Shown: in pieces, positions 15,654-23,377 of the stretch
Numbering within the stretch: the first letter of the stretch is position 1
Layout of the letters: every line of letters begins with the position of its first letter
Assembly (NCBI GenBank): GCA_021826065.1
Contig: JAKADY010000006.1
Span: forward strand, 32,758-96,757
Length of the DNA stretch: 64,000 nt
Direction: 5' to 3'
Source of the DNA: Pseudomonadota bacterium
GTDB taxonomy: Bacteria; Pseudomonadota; Gammaproteobacteria; Burkholderiales; Thiobacillaceae
The notes under the pieces: model-generated
What the model was told of the DNA's origin: nothing
Database searches by the model: none
What the model saw: the letters and a program-made list of their open reading frames with translations, nothing else
Position numbers and translations under genes: made by a program

Positions 15654-16727
15654 TCAGGGGTGCGGGCGGACGATGCCGTCCACGCCGGCTTTCGACTGGA
15701 TCTGGGCCTTGAGCTGGTCGGCGGCGGCGCGGTCGAGCACCGGGCCGACGCGCACGCGGGTGAGCTTGCCCTGGTCGGTCGTCACCGATTCGGTGAAGGC
15801 GGTGAAGCCGGCGGCGCGCAGGCGTTCGCGCATCGCACCGGCTTCGGTGGCGTCGCTGAACGCGCCGACCTGCACGGCGAAGCCGACCTTGGCGGCGGCC
15901 GGCGGCGCGGGCTTGGGCGCGGCGGGCTTCGGAGCCTCGGCGGGCTTCGCGGGGGTGGGTTTCGGCTCTGCGGGCCTGGTCGCGACCGGCTTGGGCGCAG
16001 GCACGGCAGACTTCGATTCCGGCTTGGGCTCGGGTTTCGTCTCTGCAGGCTTCGGCGCGGCCGGCTTGGGCGGCTCGACGGCGGCGACCGGGGTCGCGGC
16101 GGGCGTCGTGGCCGCGGGCGCGACCGGGGCCGGCTCGGCGTCCAGCGCGACCACGCGCACCGGCACGTCGCTGCGCACTTCCAGCGCCTTCAGGCGCGCG
16201 GTCTCGGCGTCGGCGCGCGTGGCGTACGGGCCGATGCGGACGCGGAACGCGGGCTTGCCGTTGATCGTGGTGGCTTCGGTGTAGGCCGGCAGCTGCGCGG
16301 CGGTCGCCAGCGCCGCGACGGTATCGGCGCCCTTCTGGGTGGCATAGGCGCCGAAGTGCACGGCGTAGTTGCCGCCGGCGGCGGAGGCCGGCAGCGCGGA
16401 CGCGGGATCGGCCGGCGGCGTGGCGCCCGCAGCGGCGGGATCGGTGGCGGCGGCGCCGTCGGGCGTCGTCGGCAGGGCCTGCGCGCCGGGCTTGTCCATC
16501 GGGGTGGCGTTCATGCCGACCGCGCCGCCCTTGGGCACGTCGCCGGGCATCACCAGCGGCAGGTCGCGGGTTTCGGTCTCGCCCTCGGGCGCGTCGGGCA
16601 TCTTGATGGAGACATCCGAGACGCCGCTGTCGGGCGCCGGGCCCTTCACCAGCATCGGCAGGAAGATCACGGCCAGCGCGATCAGAACGGCCGCGCCGAT
16701 CAGGCGCTGCTTCAGTCCAGTGTCCAT
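15654..16727 (-). CDS. DedD-like SPOR-domain protein
   Basis: About 357 residues. A single N-terminal membrane helix (LIGAAVLIALAVIFLPMLV) is followed by a Pro/Ala/Lys-rich linker and SPOR repeats (YAVHFGAYATQKGADTVAAL; GFAVQVGAFSDATEAGAMRE). SPOR domains bind denuded septal peptidoglycan. In gammaproteobacteria the order is folC-dedD-cvpA-purF. Here cvpA is missing and both neighbours are broken, so this gene is probably a passenger even though its frame is intact. Start could also be 16733. Confidence 0.8.
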   Translation of the reverse strand: MDTGLKQRLIGAAVLIALAVIFLPMLVKGPAPDSGVSDVSIKMPDAPEGETETRDLPLVMPGDVPKGGAVGMNATPMDKPGAQALPTTPDGAAATDPAAAGATPPADPASALPASAAGGNYAVHFGAYATQKGADTVAALATAAQLPAYTEATTINGKPAFRVRIGPYATRADAETARLKALEVRSDVPVRVVALDAEPAPVAPAATTPAATPVAAVEPPKPAAPKPAETKPEPKPESKSAVPAPKPVATRPAEPKPTPAKPAEAPKPAAPKPAPPAAAKVGFAVQVGAFSDATEAGAMRERLRAAGFTAFTESVTTDQGKLTRVRVGPVLDRAAADQLKAQIQSKAGVDGIVRPHP

Positions 16728-16741
16728 CGACATCCTGAAAG

Positions 16742-16914
16742 TGGGAGGAGGCTGGGAGGGGCGGGCGGAAATAGGTCAGCGGCGTGGTCGTGCCGTCGGC
16801 ATCGGTCCGCGCGGCCTCGACCGCCTCGAAGGCGGCGACCAGCGCGGCATCGTCGACCTCGACGCCATCGATACGCACGCGCTCGTTGTAGCGCAGCAGG
16901 TGCGGCGAGGTGTC
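16742..16914 (-). pseudogene. folC: folC internal fragment
   Basis: The minus strand encodes TSPHLLRYNERVRIDGVEV and then DDAALVAAFEAVEAAR, ending PLTYF. This is the part of folylpolyglutamate synthase around residues 60-110. Sequence before and after is lost, and the fragment is joined almost directly to the dedD start. Confidence 0.75.
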
Positions 16915-17008
16915 GCGGCAATGTCTGACGCGAAGATCAGAAAACGCCGATATGAACGCGTGCTCGCGGGCGCAACCCTGAGCAGCCGTCCCTGCAACGG
17001 AGCGCTGC

Positions 17009-17683
17009 GTGCCGCGCCTGACCGCACCCCGGCGGCAGGCCGAGGTGTGCGCGCCACTGCCGGCCGCCCACGCCGCTGCGCGTTACGCGCGCCACCTGCC
17101 CGAGCGCACGCTGCTGTACGCGCTGGTCGAGGCGCACTACCCGGACTTCATCGCGCGTCTTGAGGCCGAAGACCGCCCGCTGCCCGAGTATGTGCGCGAG
17201 GAGTTCGAGACCTACCTGCGCTGCGGCGTGCTCGAGCACGGCTTCCTGCGCGTGGTCTGCGAGCAGTGCCGGGCCGAGAGGCTGGTGGCGTATTCCTGCA
17301 AGAAGCGCGGCTTCTGCCCCAGCTGCGGGGCGCGGCGCATGGCCGAGAGCGCGCGGCACCTGGTGGAGGAGGTGTTTGGCCCGCGGCCGGTGCGGCAATG
17401 GGTGCTGAGTTTTCCGTACCCGTTGCGCTTCCTGTTCGCCAGCAAGCCTGAGGCGATCGGCCCGGTGCTGGGCATCGTGCATCGTGTGATCGCCGGTTGG
17501 CTTGCCGATCAGGCCGGCGTGCCGCGGGATACGGCGCAATGCGGCGTGGTGACCCTGATCCAGCGCTTCGGCAGCGCGCTGAATCTCAACATCCACTTCC
17601 ACATGCTGTGGCTCGACGGCGTGTACGAGGACACCACCGAGCGTCCGCAGCGCAAGCCGCGCCTGCACCGCACCCGTGCGGCC
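17009..17683 (+). pseudogene. IS91-family transposase, N-terminal half
   Basis: Contains the zinc-finger block CEQCRAERLVAYSCKKRGFC with PSCGARRM, and the HUH motif NIHFHMLWLDGVY. Similarity ends at LHRTRA at 17680, where the reading frame runs into unrelated backbone sequence. The catalytic tyrosine half is at 13283-14144. The initiation codon is probably upstream of or at GTG 17009. Confidence 0.88.
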
Positions 17684-17685
17684 GG

Positions 17686-18174
17686 TCACTGGGCCGGTGG
17701 CGGAAAACCCAGCAGCCGACGCTGCTCGCCCCAGTCGCGAGGCAGCAGGTCTTGGCGGCCACGCAGCGTGTGCAGATTCAGATGCCGGGGCTGGCGGCCC
17801 TCGAAAATCGCCTCGACGATGTCGGGGGCCAACAGGGTCAGGCGCAGCACCTCGGCCACCCAGCCGGGCTCCAACTTCAGGGCGCGGGCCAGGTCGGTCG
17901 TCGTGGGATAGCGCCCCTCCTCGAGCAGCCGCTTCCAGTAGAAGGCCTTGCCGAGCGTCTTGATCATCGGCGCATCCAGGCCGCCCGCGGTCGCAGCGGA
18001 GGTCTCGGGCGTCGGCGGGATCAGGAGCTTGCGGTTGTGCCTCCGCTTGATCGTCAGGGGCACCAGGGTCACCCGCTGCCCGTCGCTGACGTAGCTGCGG
18101 GCATCGTGGCCGACCTCGACCCGGATCGCGCGACGGCGGGAGTTCGGCGTCGGATCGGGAGGCGACCGGGTCAT
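17686..18174 (-). CDS. Recombinase-associated conserved protein
   Basis: 162 residues from ATG 18174, overlapping the recombinase stop by four bases. An N-terminal beta region (RRAIRVEVGHDARSYV, VTLVPLTIKRRHNRKLLIPP) is followed by a helix-turn-helix-like stretch (ARALKLEPGWVAEVLRLTLLAP). It ends WGEQRRLLGFPPPAQ. This protein regularly follows serine recombinases in DUF2924 modules. DNA binding or a directionality role is inferred. Its stop codon lies in the GGTCA at the IS91 junction. Confidence 0.75.
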   Translation of the reverse strand: MTRSPPDPTPNSRRRAIRVEVGHDARSYVSDGQRVTLVPLTIKRRHNRKLLIPPTPETSAATAGGLDAPMIKTLGKAFYWKRLLEEGRYPTTTDLARALKLEPGWVAEVLRLTLLAPDIVEAIFEGRQPRHLNLHTLRGRQDLLPRDWGEQRRLLGFPPPAQ

Positions 18175-19601
18175 GCCAAGGCCTCCTCGGCAGGCGTGCG
18201 GCACTCGTCGACCAAGGGATGCACGCCGATCTCGGGCCCCAATCCCAGCCAGCCGTCCTCGCGCCAGAGGATGTCGAGTCCGTGCTCATGCAGTTGCACC
18301 CGCTCGATCAGCAGCCGCGCGATGCGTTGCTGCTCGGCCGGAAACAACTGCGCCCACACATCGCCGATGCGCCGCATCGCCACCACCACCTGCGCTTCAT
18401 CGAGGGCAGCACCGGCCGGGTGGCGCTGGCACGCCCGCCAGGTGCCGATCAGCACCTCCGGCGCCGAGAGCGCCGCGTGGATCTGCGTCAACACCGCGTT
18501 CTCGATCTCGGCCGCGGGCAGATGCCCGACGTCCGGGGCGTCCGGCGCCAGGCTCGCGCCCGCGTTGCGGCGCTTGTGCAGGTAGGGGACGTAGTAGCGG
18601 TAGGTGCGTCCGCTCTTCTTCTTGACGAAGGTATGCAGCATGCGCTGGCCATCGGGCGCGAACAGCAGCCCTGCGAGCAGCGCCGGATGCTCGGCCCGGT
18701 GTTCGCGCGGCGCCTGCTTGCGGCGCTCGATGAACGCGTGCGCGGCGTCCCACAGGGCTCGTGGCACGATCGCTTCGTGTTGGCCGGGATACCACGTACC
18801 GTGGTTGCGGATCTCACCGAGGTAGATGCGGTTGCGCAGCAACGCGAAGATGTATTGCTGGTCGATGGGTCGGCCCGTGCGCCGGCGCCCGCCTTGGGTC
18901 ACCCAGGCCTTGGTGGTGTGCCCCTCGATCGCCATCTCCCGCACCAGCCGTGCAGCCGAGCCATGCTCGGCGTAGCGCCGGAAGATGTCACGCACGAGTG
19001 CTGCCTCGCGCTCGTTGACGACGAGCTTGCGATCGACGACGTCGTAGCCCAGCGGCGGCATGCCACCCATCCACATGCCCTTGGCCTTGGAGGCGGCGAT
19101 CTTGTCGTGGATGCGCTCGCCGGTGACCTCGCGCTCGAACTGCGCGAAGGACAGCAGGATGTTGAGCGTGAGCCGCCCCATCGAGGTGGTGGTGTTGAAC
19201 TGCTGCGTGACCGAGACGAAGGAGACGCCGTTGCGGTCGAACACCTCCACCAGCTTGGCGAAGTCGGCGAGGCTTCGCGTCAATCGGTCGATCTTGTAGA
19301 CGACCACGATGTCGATCCTGCCGGCCTCGATGTCGGCGAGCAGCCGTTTGAGCGCAGGGCGGTCGAGATTACCGCCGGAGTAGCCGCCGTCGTCATACCC
19401 CTCCTCGATGGCGATCCAGCCCTCATGACGTTGGCTGGCGATGAAGGCCAGCCCCGCGTCGCGTTGGGCCTCCAGGCTGTTGTACTCCTGGTCCAGTCCC
19501 TCGTCGGTGGACTTGCGGGTGTAGACCGCGCAGCGCCTCGATGGCGTGACGGGACCAGGCGTCGGCATGGTCGACGGGGATGCGGGCCATCGTGATCTCA
19601 T
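18171..19601 (-). CDS. Large serine recombinase
   Basis: 476 residues from ATG 19601, overlapping the DUF2924 stop. The resolvase domain has the nucleophile in VYTRKSTDEG, the arginine block YKIDRLTRSLADF, and SFAQFEREVTGERIHDKIA. A Recombinase domain (GGMPPLGYDV) and a zinc-ribbon-like segment without its usual cysteines (LLAGLLFAPDGQRMLHTF) follow. Large serine recombinases integrate and excise mobile elements at short att sites. This is the only integrase candidate in the window. Confidence 0.92.
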   Translation of the reverse strand: MRSRWPASPSTMPTPGPVTPSRRCAVYTRKSTDEGLDQEYNSLEAQRDAGLAFIASQRHEGWIAIEEGYDDGGYSGGNLDRPALKRLLADIEAGRIDIVVVYKIDRLTRSLADFAKLVEVFDRNGVSFVSVTQQFNTTTSMGRLTLNILLSFAQFEREVTGERIHDKIAASKAKGMWMGGMPPLGYDVVDRKLVVNEREAALVRDIFRRYAEHGSAARLVREMAIEGHTTKAWVTQGGRRRTGRPIDQQYIFALLRNRIYLGEIRNHGTWYPGQHEAIVPRALWDAAHAFIERRKQAPREHRAEHPALLAGLLFAPDGQRMLHTFVKKKSGRTYRYYVPYLHKRRNAGASLAPDAPDVGHLPAAEIENAVLTQIHAALSAPEVLIGTWRACQRHPAGAALDEAQVVVAMRRIGDVWAQLFPAEQQRIARLLIERVQLHEHGLDILWREDGWLGLGPEIGVHPLVDECRTPAEEALA

Positions 19602-20071
19602 GCCGGCTCCTTCTGGCCGTGCTTGGTCTTGAGGCCGAAGAACGCGGGGCCCGACCAAGGCGTGCCGGTGATGTGGCGGGCAATCGCCGTCAGGCTCTTG
19701 AACCGCTGCCCCTGATACTCGAAGTCATTGGGCCCGCGCACCAGCACCCGGTGCTCGACGTCGTCGAAGAACCGTGTGAGCACGGTGCCCGGCAGCAGCC
19801 GATTCGCGTCGTGGCGAAGCTGGCGCGGCAGGATGCCCGTCTCACCGATCTCCTCGAGCTTGCGGCGGGTCGCGGGCTTCAAAGCGCCGAAGGCGCGCTC
19901 CTGGATCCTGTAGGCGAGCCGGCTTTCCAGCCAGGTGCGGTGGTGATGCTTGGGCCGCTCCTCGAAGTACTCGTCCCACAGCGCCCAGAGGCTGTCCATC
20001 GACAGGTGGGGCAGCTGGGCGATGCGAGCGGCGATGGTGGTCGGGTCTGCAGGGCTTGCGTGTGTCGTCAT
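19598..20071 (-). CDS. DUF2924 family protein
   Basis: 157 residues. LWALWDEYFEERPKHHHRTW, ESRLAYRIQERAFGALKPATR and RFKSLTAIARHITGTPWSGP match DUF2924, a family nearly always next to phage-type serine recombinases. The final WSGPAFFGL block looks like a DNA-contacting module. Four-base overlaps on both sides place it in one operon with the recombinase. Confidence 0.88.
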   Translation of the reverse strand: MTTHASPADPTTIAARIAQLPHLSMDSLWALWDEYFEERPKHHHRTWLESRLAYRIQERAFGALKPATRRKLEEIGETGILPRQLRHDANRLLPGTVLTRFFDDVEHRVLVRGPNDFEYQGQRFKSLTAIARHITGTPWSGPAFFGLKTKHGQKEPA

Positions 20072-20292
20072 CGGCGAACTCCTCGTGCGTGATCGGGGTT
20101 CGCATTCACGCGCTGTGGACCGCACAAGCCAAGGCCAACCGAGTCGCTGTCGGTGGCGATATGGCCAGATGGCGGATAGGGGCGTGCGCGCAGCCGCAGC
20201 AGGGCGCAGGCCAGCAGATCGACGATCTCTTGGTGCGCGTGCCGAGGCCGATCGGCCTCGAGGGCCGGGGAGCGGGGTTCGAGTTCGTGCAT
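20068..20292 (-). CDS. Small leader protein of the recombinase operon
   Basis: 74 residues. The recognisable part is EIVDLLACALLRLRAR, a short helix seen in small proteins preceding DUF2924. The stop overlaps the DUF2924 start by four bases, which supports translation. Function unknown. Confidence 0.6.
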   Translation of the reverse strand: MHELEPRSPALEADRPRHAHQEIVDLLACALLRLRARPYPPSGHIATDSDSVGLGLCGPQRVNANPDHARGVRR

Positions 20293-20448
20293 GGTCGGCG
20301 TTCGGATGGAAAACGCCGCTCATGCTAGGAATCGAGGGTACTTCGCGTAACGGGTTCTGGCGGGGATGCGCGGGCTTGCCCTGACCGATACTTCAAATGC
20401 AACCACGCCATTTGAACGGCAGGCGCGCGCCGCTGCGGACTTTGGACT

Positions 20449-21855
20449 TCAGAACAACAGCCTTCCGATGTCGCTGGCTGCGTTCAGCCCACCTCGCCAA
20501 TCACTACCGCTCTTGGGCAGCGTGAAGGTGTACCGGTCGTCCCCCTGAAAAACGAGCTTGAAGTGCTTTCCATCTTCTGAGATGGAGAAACCCATGTCCT
20601 CCAACTCGCGTCTCAATTTTCCGTCAATGGTGCTCGTCCCTCGGAGCAGTCTCTTCAGTTGCTCTCGACGACCTTCAAGGGGATTCTCCTCCAGTCGGTT
20701 GGCTTCGAGGATCGACCTCAGCACATGTTGTCGGCGACTGTCGTGCTGAACCCGGGTGGCGGCATCTTCGATCGCGTCGAGGAGTATGCCGAGGACCTCG
20801 TTCGGATAGAGATCTCGCTCCCGCCCAAGCCTGAGCAGGCCACCACTCGCGGTCCCTGCACGAGCCTCATACACCCGGAGTTCGTTCCGTAGGCGTTGAA
20901 TCTCACTTTCGGCCTCTTCGAGGCGCTGATTCTTGGCTTCGATCTCTTGGTCAAATTTCTCGACATACTCGTCGATCGGCTTGGAACCCGAGGCTTTGAG
21001 CGACAGAATGGCCTGTCGTGACGCGGTTTCACGGACGTAAGCCCAAGTGCACCGGGCGATCGGACGTCGATTCAGTAACGCAGCCCGGACTTCATCTTTG
21101 ATGGCGCCCGCCAGATGACCCGGTGTCGAGTAATCGCCGCCCAGGAAGAAGGCTCGACGCCCGCCACCCTCGGGCCAGCAGATGCCGATCGTGCCGCCAT
21201 AGACGTTCTCGGAATCGACTTCGAGTTGCAGGCGCACGGAAAACGGCCTGTTGGGCTCGACGACGACATGCGCCATGCCCGACAGGTCTGCTGCGAGACG
21301 ATTAACGTCAAGAATGTACCCGCCTTGAAACCGTGCGCTGACGTAGACGATGGGAAGTCGGCAGCCGGCGTCGCCGCGAATCAGCTTGGCGGCAAGATCA
21401 ATGTCGGTATTGGTCAGTATGTGCGCAGTATCGCGAATCGGCAGAGGACCATCCGCTGCTCCGCCAAGGGATTCCAGCACGGTCCTTACCACGACAGGTT
21501 TCTTCGCTGACGGCAGCCGAGCCGCGGCATGCTGAGACTCGCACTCGACACGAACACCCACCCAGGCGTCGGACGACGTTCTCGAAAACACGACGGTCGT
21601 CAGCCATTCCAGATCATTGTCGTGCCTGCTGTAGCGGATGCCGGCGAGATCGACGTCGGGCGAAGTGGCAAGGAGCGATTGAACTTTCTCTTTTCCGTTC
21701 TCGACATGCGCCTCGTCCTTCTGTAGCAGATCCCGAAGCATTTCGGCAGACAATCCAGTATGCGGAGACCCGGATATCCAGGTCACCATCGCCTGAAGGA
21801 AGTCCACGGTGGTTCGATCCGCTTCAACTGGAAACTCGGTGGCAAACGAAAGCAT
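20449..21855 (-). CDS. Unknown protein with coiled coil and HicA-like C-terminus
   Basis: 468 residues from ATG 21855 behind CTGGAGG. Residues 1-280 are a mixed domain with no motif I recognise (VNRLAADLSGMAHVVVEPNR; NVYGGTIGICWPEGGG). About 295-335 is a coiled coil (DQEIEAKNQRLEEAESEIQR). The end, about 412-468, reads RRELEDMGFSISEDGKHFKL and then YTFTLPKSGSDWRGGLNAAS. That is the GF...GKH...P...L layout of HicA mRNA-interferase folds with the His retained. It is the third gene after xre and immA. A toxin or nucleic-acid-binding role is inferred. Confidence 0.75.
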   Translation of the reverse strand: MLSFATEFPVEADRTTVDFLQAMVTWISGSPHTGLSAEMLRDLLQKDEAHVENGKEKVQSLLATSPDVDLAGIRYSRHDNDLEWLTTVVFSRTSSDAWVGVRVECESQHAAARLPSAKKPVVVRTVLESLGGAADGPLPIRDTAHILTNTDIDLAAKLIRGDAGCRLPIVYVSARFQGGYILDVNRLAADLSGMAHVVVEPNRPFSVRLQLEVDSENVYGGTIGICWPEGGGRRAFFLGGDYSTPGHLAGAIKDEVRAALLNRRPIARCTWAYVRETASRQAILSLKASGSKPIDEYVEKFDQEIEAKNQRLEEAESEIQRLRNELRVYEARAGTASGGLLRLGRERDLYPNEVLGILLDAIEDAATRVQHDSRRQHVLRSILEANRLEENPLEGRREQLKRLLRGTSTIDGKLRRELEDMGFSISEDGKHFKLVFQGDDRYTFTLPKSGSDWRGGLNAASDIGRLLF

Positions 21856-21884
21856 GGATGCCTCCAGAACGATCTCTACACAGC

Positions 21885-22790
21885 CTACTGTCGCCAATTT
21901 ACGGCATCGAGAGTTTCGCCATCCTGCCAGGATCGATCCCAGGCGCGCGGCTCGGCACTTTCCAACAGCAGCAGGGTCAGGACGCGATCTCTCGAGGCGT
22001 AGCTGTGCTTGAACTCGCGCAGCTTCATGTAGGGTGCCTCCTCGGGGCACCAGATCGCGGCGGACATCTCGACGCCGTCCCATGCCTGCTCGACGCTCGC
22101 GTCGGCGGCGAGCGTGCCGGGTAACGGCTCTTGCGGATCGCCGCTGCGCCGGATGCGCGCCCGGGTTCTCACGGCGCTGCTGCTGCGCCATTCGTACTTC
22201 GCGTAGCCGTTGTCCCAGTAGACCAAGATGGCGCGCTGCGGGGTGAACTTGATGAAGCGGATGCACAACGCCTCGAACGAGACCTGGAATCGCTTGGCAA
22301 TGCCACTGAGGACGTGCAGATCGATGCGTCGATTCGAGATCCACTCGCGCAGCCGATCGCCGGGCATCAGCAAATTGCCGGCGAAGTCGTCGGCCTCGCG
22401 CTCGATCAGGCGCATGGTCTCGTGGCCGGAGTAGACGCTTTCCTTGTCACAGTTGAAGCGCGGCTGCCGGTCGCGGTGCAGGATGAAGTGGCCCAGCTCG
22501 TGCGCGATGGTGAATCGCTGGCGCTGCGGGCTGACCGTGCCGTTGTAGGCGATACCCCAGACCTCAGGGTCACCGGGGTCCCGCGCCAGCAGGCCCTCGA
22601 AGGCATCGTCGTTGAACTGCACCGGCGGACGAATCTCCCGAACCCCTTTGCCGTAGGGCGTGGTCGGCAGCATCTGCCGCACGACATCGAGATCGACGGC
22701 CTCGGGCACGTCCGCGCCATACCAAGCCCGCAACCAGTGGTGGACTTTGTTGGCGGCGATCGCGCCGTTGAGGGCCGGGGGCGTGTTCAC
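21885..22790 (-). CDS. ImmA/IrrE-family metallopeptidase
   Basis: 301 residues from a GTG at 22790 that overlaps the xre stop. The zinc site is AHELGHFILH (H97, E98, H101), with the third ligand expected in EREADDFAGNLLMP near residue 132. The C-terminal 120 residues are extra. ImmA/IrrE enzymes cleave or displace XRE repressors, as in ICEBs1 and Deinococcus. The partner here is the adjacent XRE protein. Confidence 0.9.
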   Translation of the reverse strand: MNTPPALNGAIAANKVHHWLRAWYGADVPEAVDLDVVRQMLPTTPYGKGVREIRPPVQFNDDAFEGLLARDPGDPEVWGIAYNGTVSPQRQRFTIAHELGHFILHRDRQPRFNCDKESVYSGHETMRLIEREADDFAGNLLMPGDRLREWISNRRIDLHVLSGIAKRFQVSFEALCIRFIKFTPQRAILVYWDNGYAKYEWRSSSAVRTRARIRRSGDPQEPLPGTLAADASVEQAWDGVEMSAAIWCPEEAPYMKLREFKHSYASRDRVLTLLLLESAEPRAWDRSWQDGETLDAVNWRQ

Positions 22791-23134
22791 CTTTTGCTTT
22801 CCGGCAGATCCTTGTCCGGGAAGATGATCTTCAGCGCTTGGCGCACCCGGTCCTTCTCAGCTTCGGTCATGCCGGCATAGGCACGGAAGAAGGCCACATC
22901 CTCGGGGCTGGCCTCGGGGACCTGGGGCATGGGCTCGCCCATGATGTCCTCCATCGTGACGCCCAGCACCTTGGCCAGCGCCTGCACGCGCTCGGCCGAG
23001 GGGCGTTGACCCTCCTTCATCTCCAGTTCCCAGATGTAGGCCTTGGTGCAGCCGACCGCGTCGGCCACCTGCTGCAGGGTCAACTTCTTCGCCTCGCGAA
23101 ATCGCCGCAGGCGAGATCCAAACGCGGAAGCCAT
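22787..23134 (-). CDS. XRE-family repressor
   Basis: 115 residues. The helix-turn-helix covers about 7-62 (LRRFREAKKLTLQQVADAVG; CTKAYIWELEMKEGQRPSAE). A C-terminal helical tail (SPEDVAFFRAYAGMTEAEKD) is probably the protease-contact or dimer part. It is the first gene of the leftward operon and faces a rightward operon across a 243-base spacer with paired CGAGATAC sites. It likely controls both. Confidence 0.9.
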   Translation of the reverse strand: MASAFGSRLRRFREAKKLTLQQVADAVGCTKAYIWELEMKEGQRPSAERVQALAKVLGVTMEDIMGEPMPQVPEASPEDVAFFRAYAGMTEAEKDRVRQALKIIFPDKDLPESKR

Positions 23135-23193
23135 GGCGATGTCCCGTCTCGAATCGACTGTCAGTGTAGAAAACCAGACCGCAAGTATAGCCA

Positions 23194-23271
23194 CGAGATA
23201 CCAAAAAGCGCCAGACGTGCCACGATGATTGACAGGCGGAATTGGGCGGGACACAATCGCGCTGTATCTCG
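23194..23271. promoter_or_regulatory. Paired CGAGATAC sites in the divergent spacer
   Basis: CGAGATAC at 23194-23201 and GTATCTCG at 23264-23271 are exact inverses flanking the rightward promoter. On the minus strand TATACT (23184-23189) is a possible -10 for xre. They are the best candidates for the XRE operator. Confidence 0.5.
23229..23257 (+). promoter_or_regulatory. Sigma-70 promoter of the three-gene operon
   Basis: TTGACA at 23229-23234, a 17-base spacer, and CACAAT at 23252-23257. The -35 is perfect and the -10 matches four of six. The transcript would have a leader of about 115 bases before the start at 23378. Confidence 0.65.
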
Positions 23272-23377
23272 CTGCTTTACTCTGGCGAGATGCCCGTTCG
23301 GTAACCCCGTCGCCGGCCCGCGTGCCCGATCCATCGGTCCGCAGCCCTCGACACCTCTTGCGGAAAGGACCGAGAAG

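Larger units (their letters stand above)
13283..17683 (+). mobile_element. Circularly permuted IS91-family element with cargo
   Basis: The C-terminal half of one transposase begins the segment and the N-terminal half of a matching transposase ends it, both on the plus strand. Read across the ends, they rebuild one transposase with no evident missing or duplicated residues (RKPRLHRTRA then PTSAQLT). Between them are a likely oriIS end, a cation exporter and decayed folC-dedD-purF sequence. GGTCA occurs on both sides (13278-13282 and 17684-17688). The arrangement is what a circular IS91 form opened inside its transposase would leave. Confidence 0.75.

Noticed and set aside
16921..17008. Small plus-strand gene just before the transposase
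   Set aside because: It starts inside the folC join and has no ribosome site; more likely the transposase leader or terminus.
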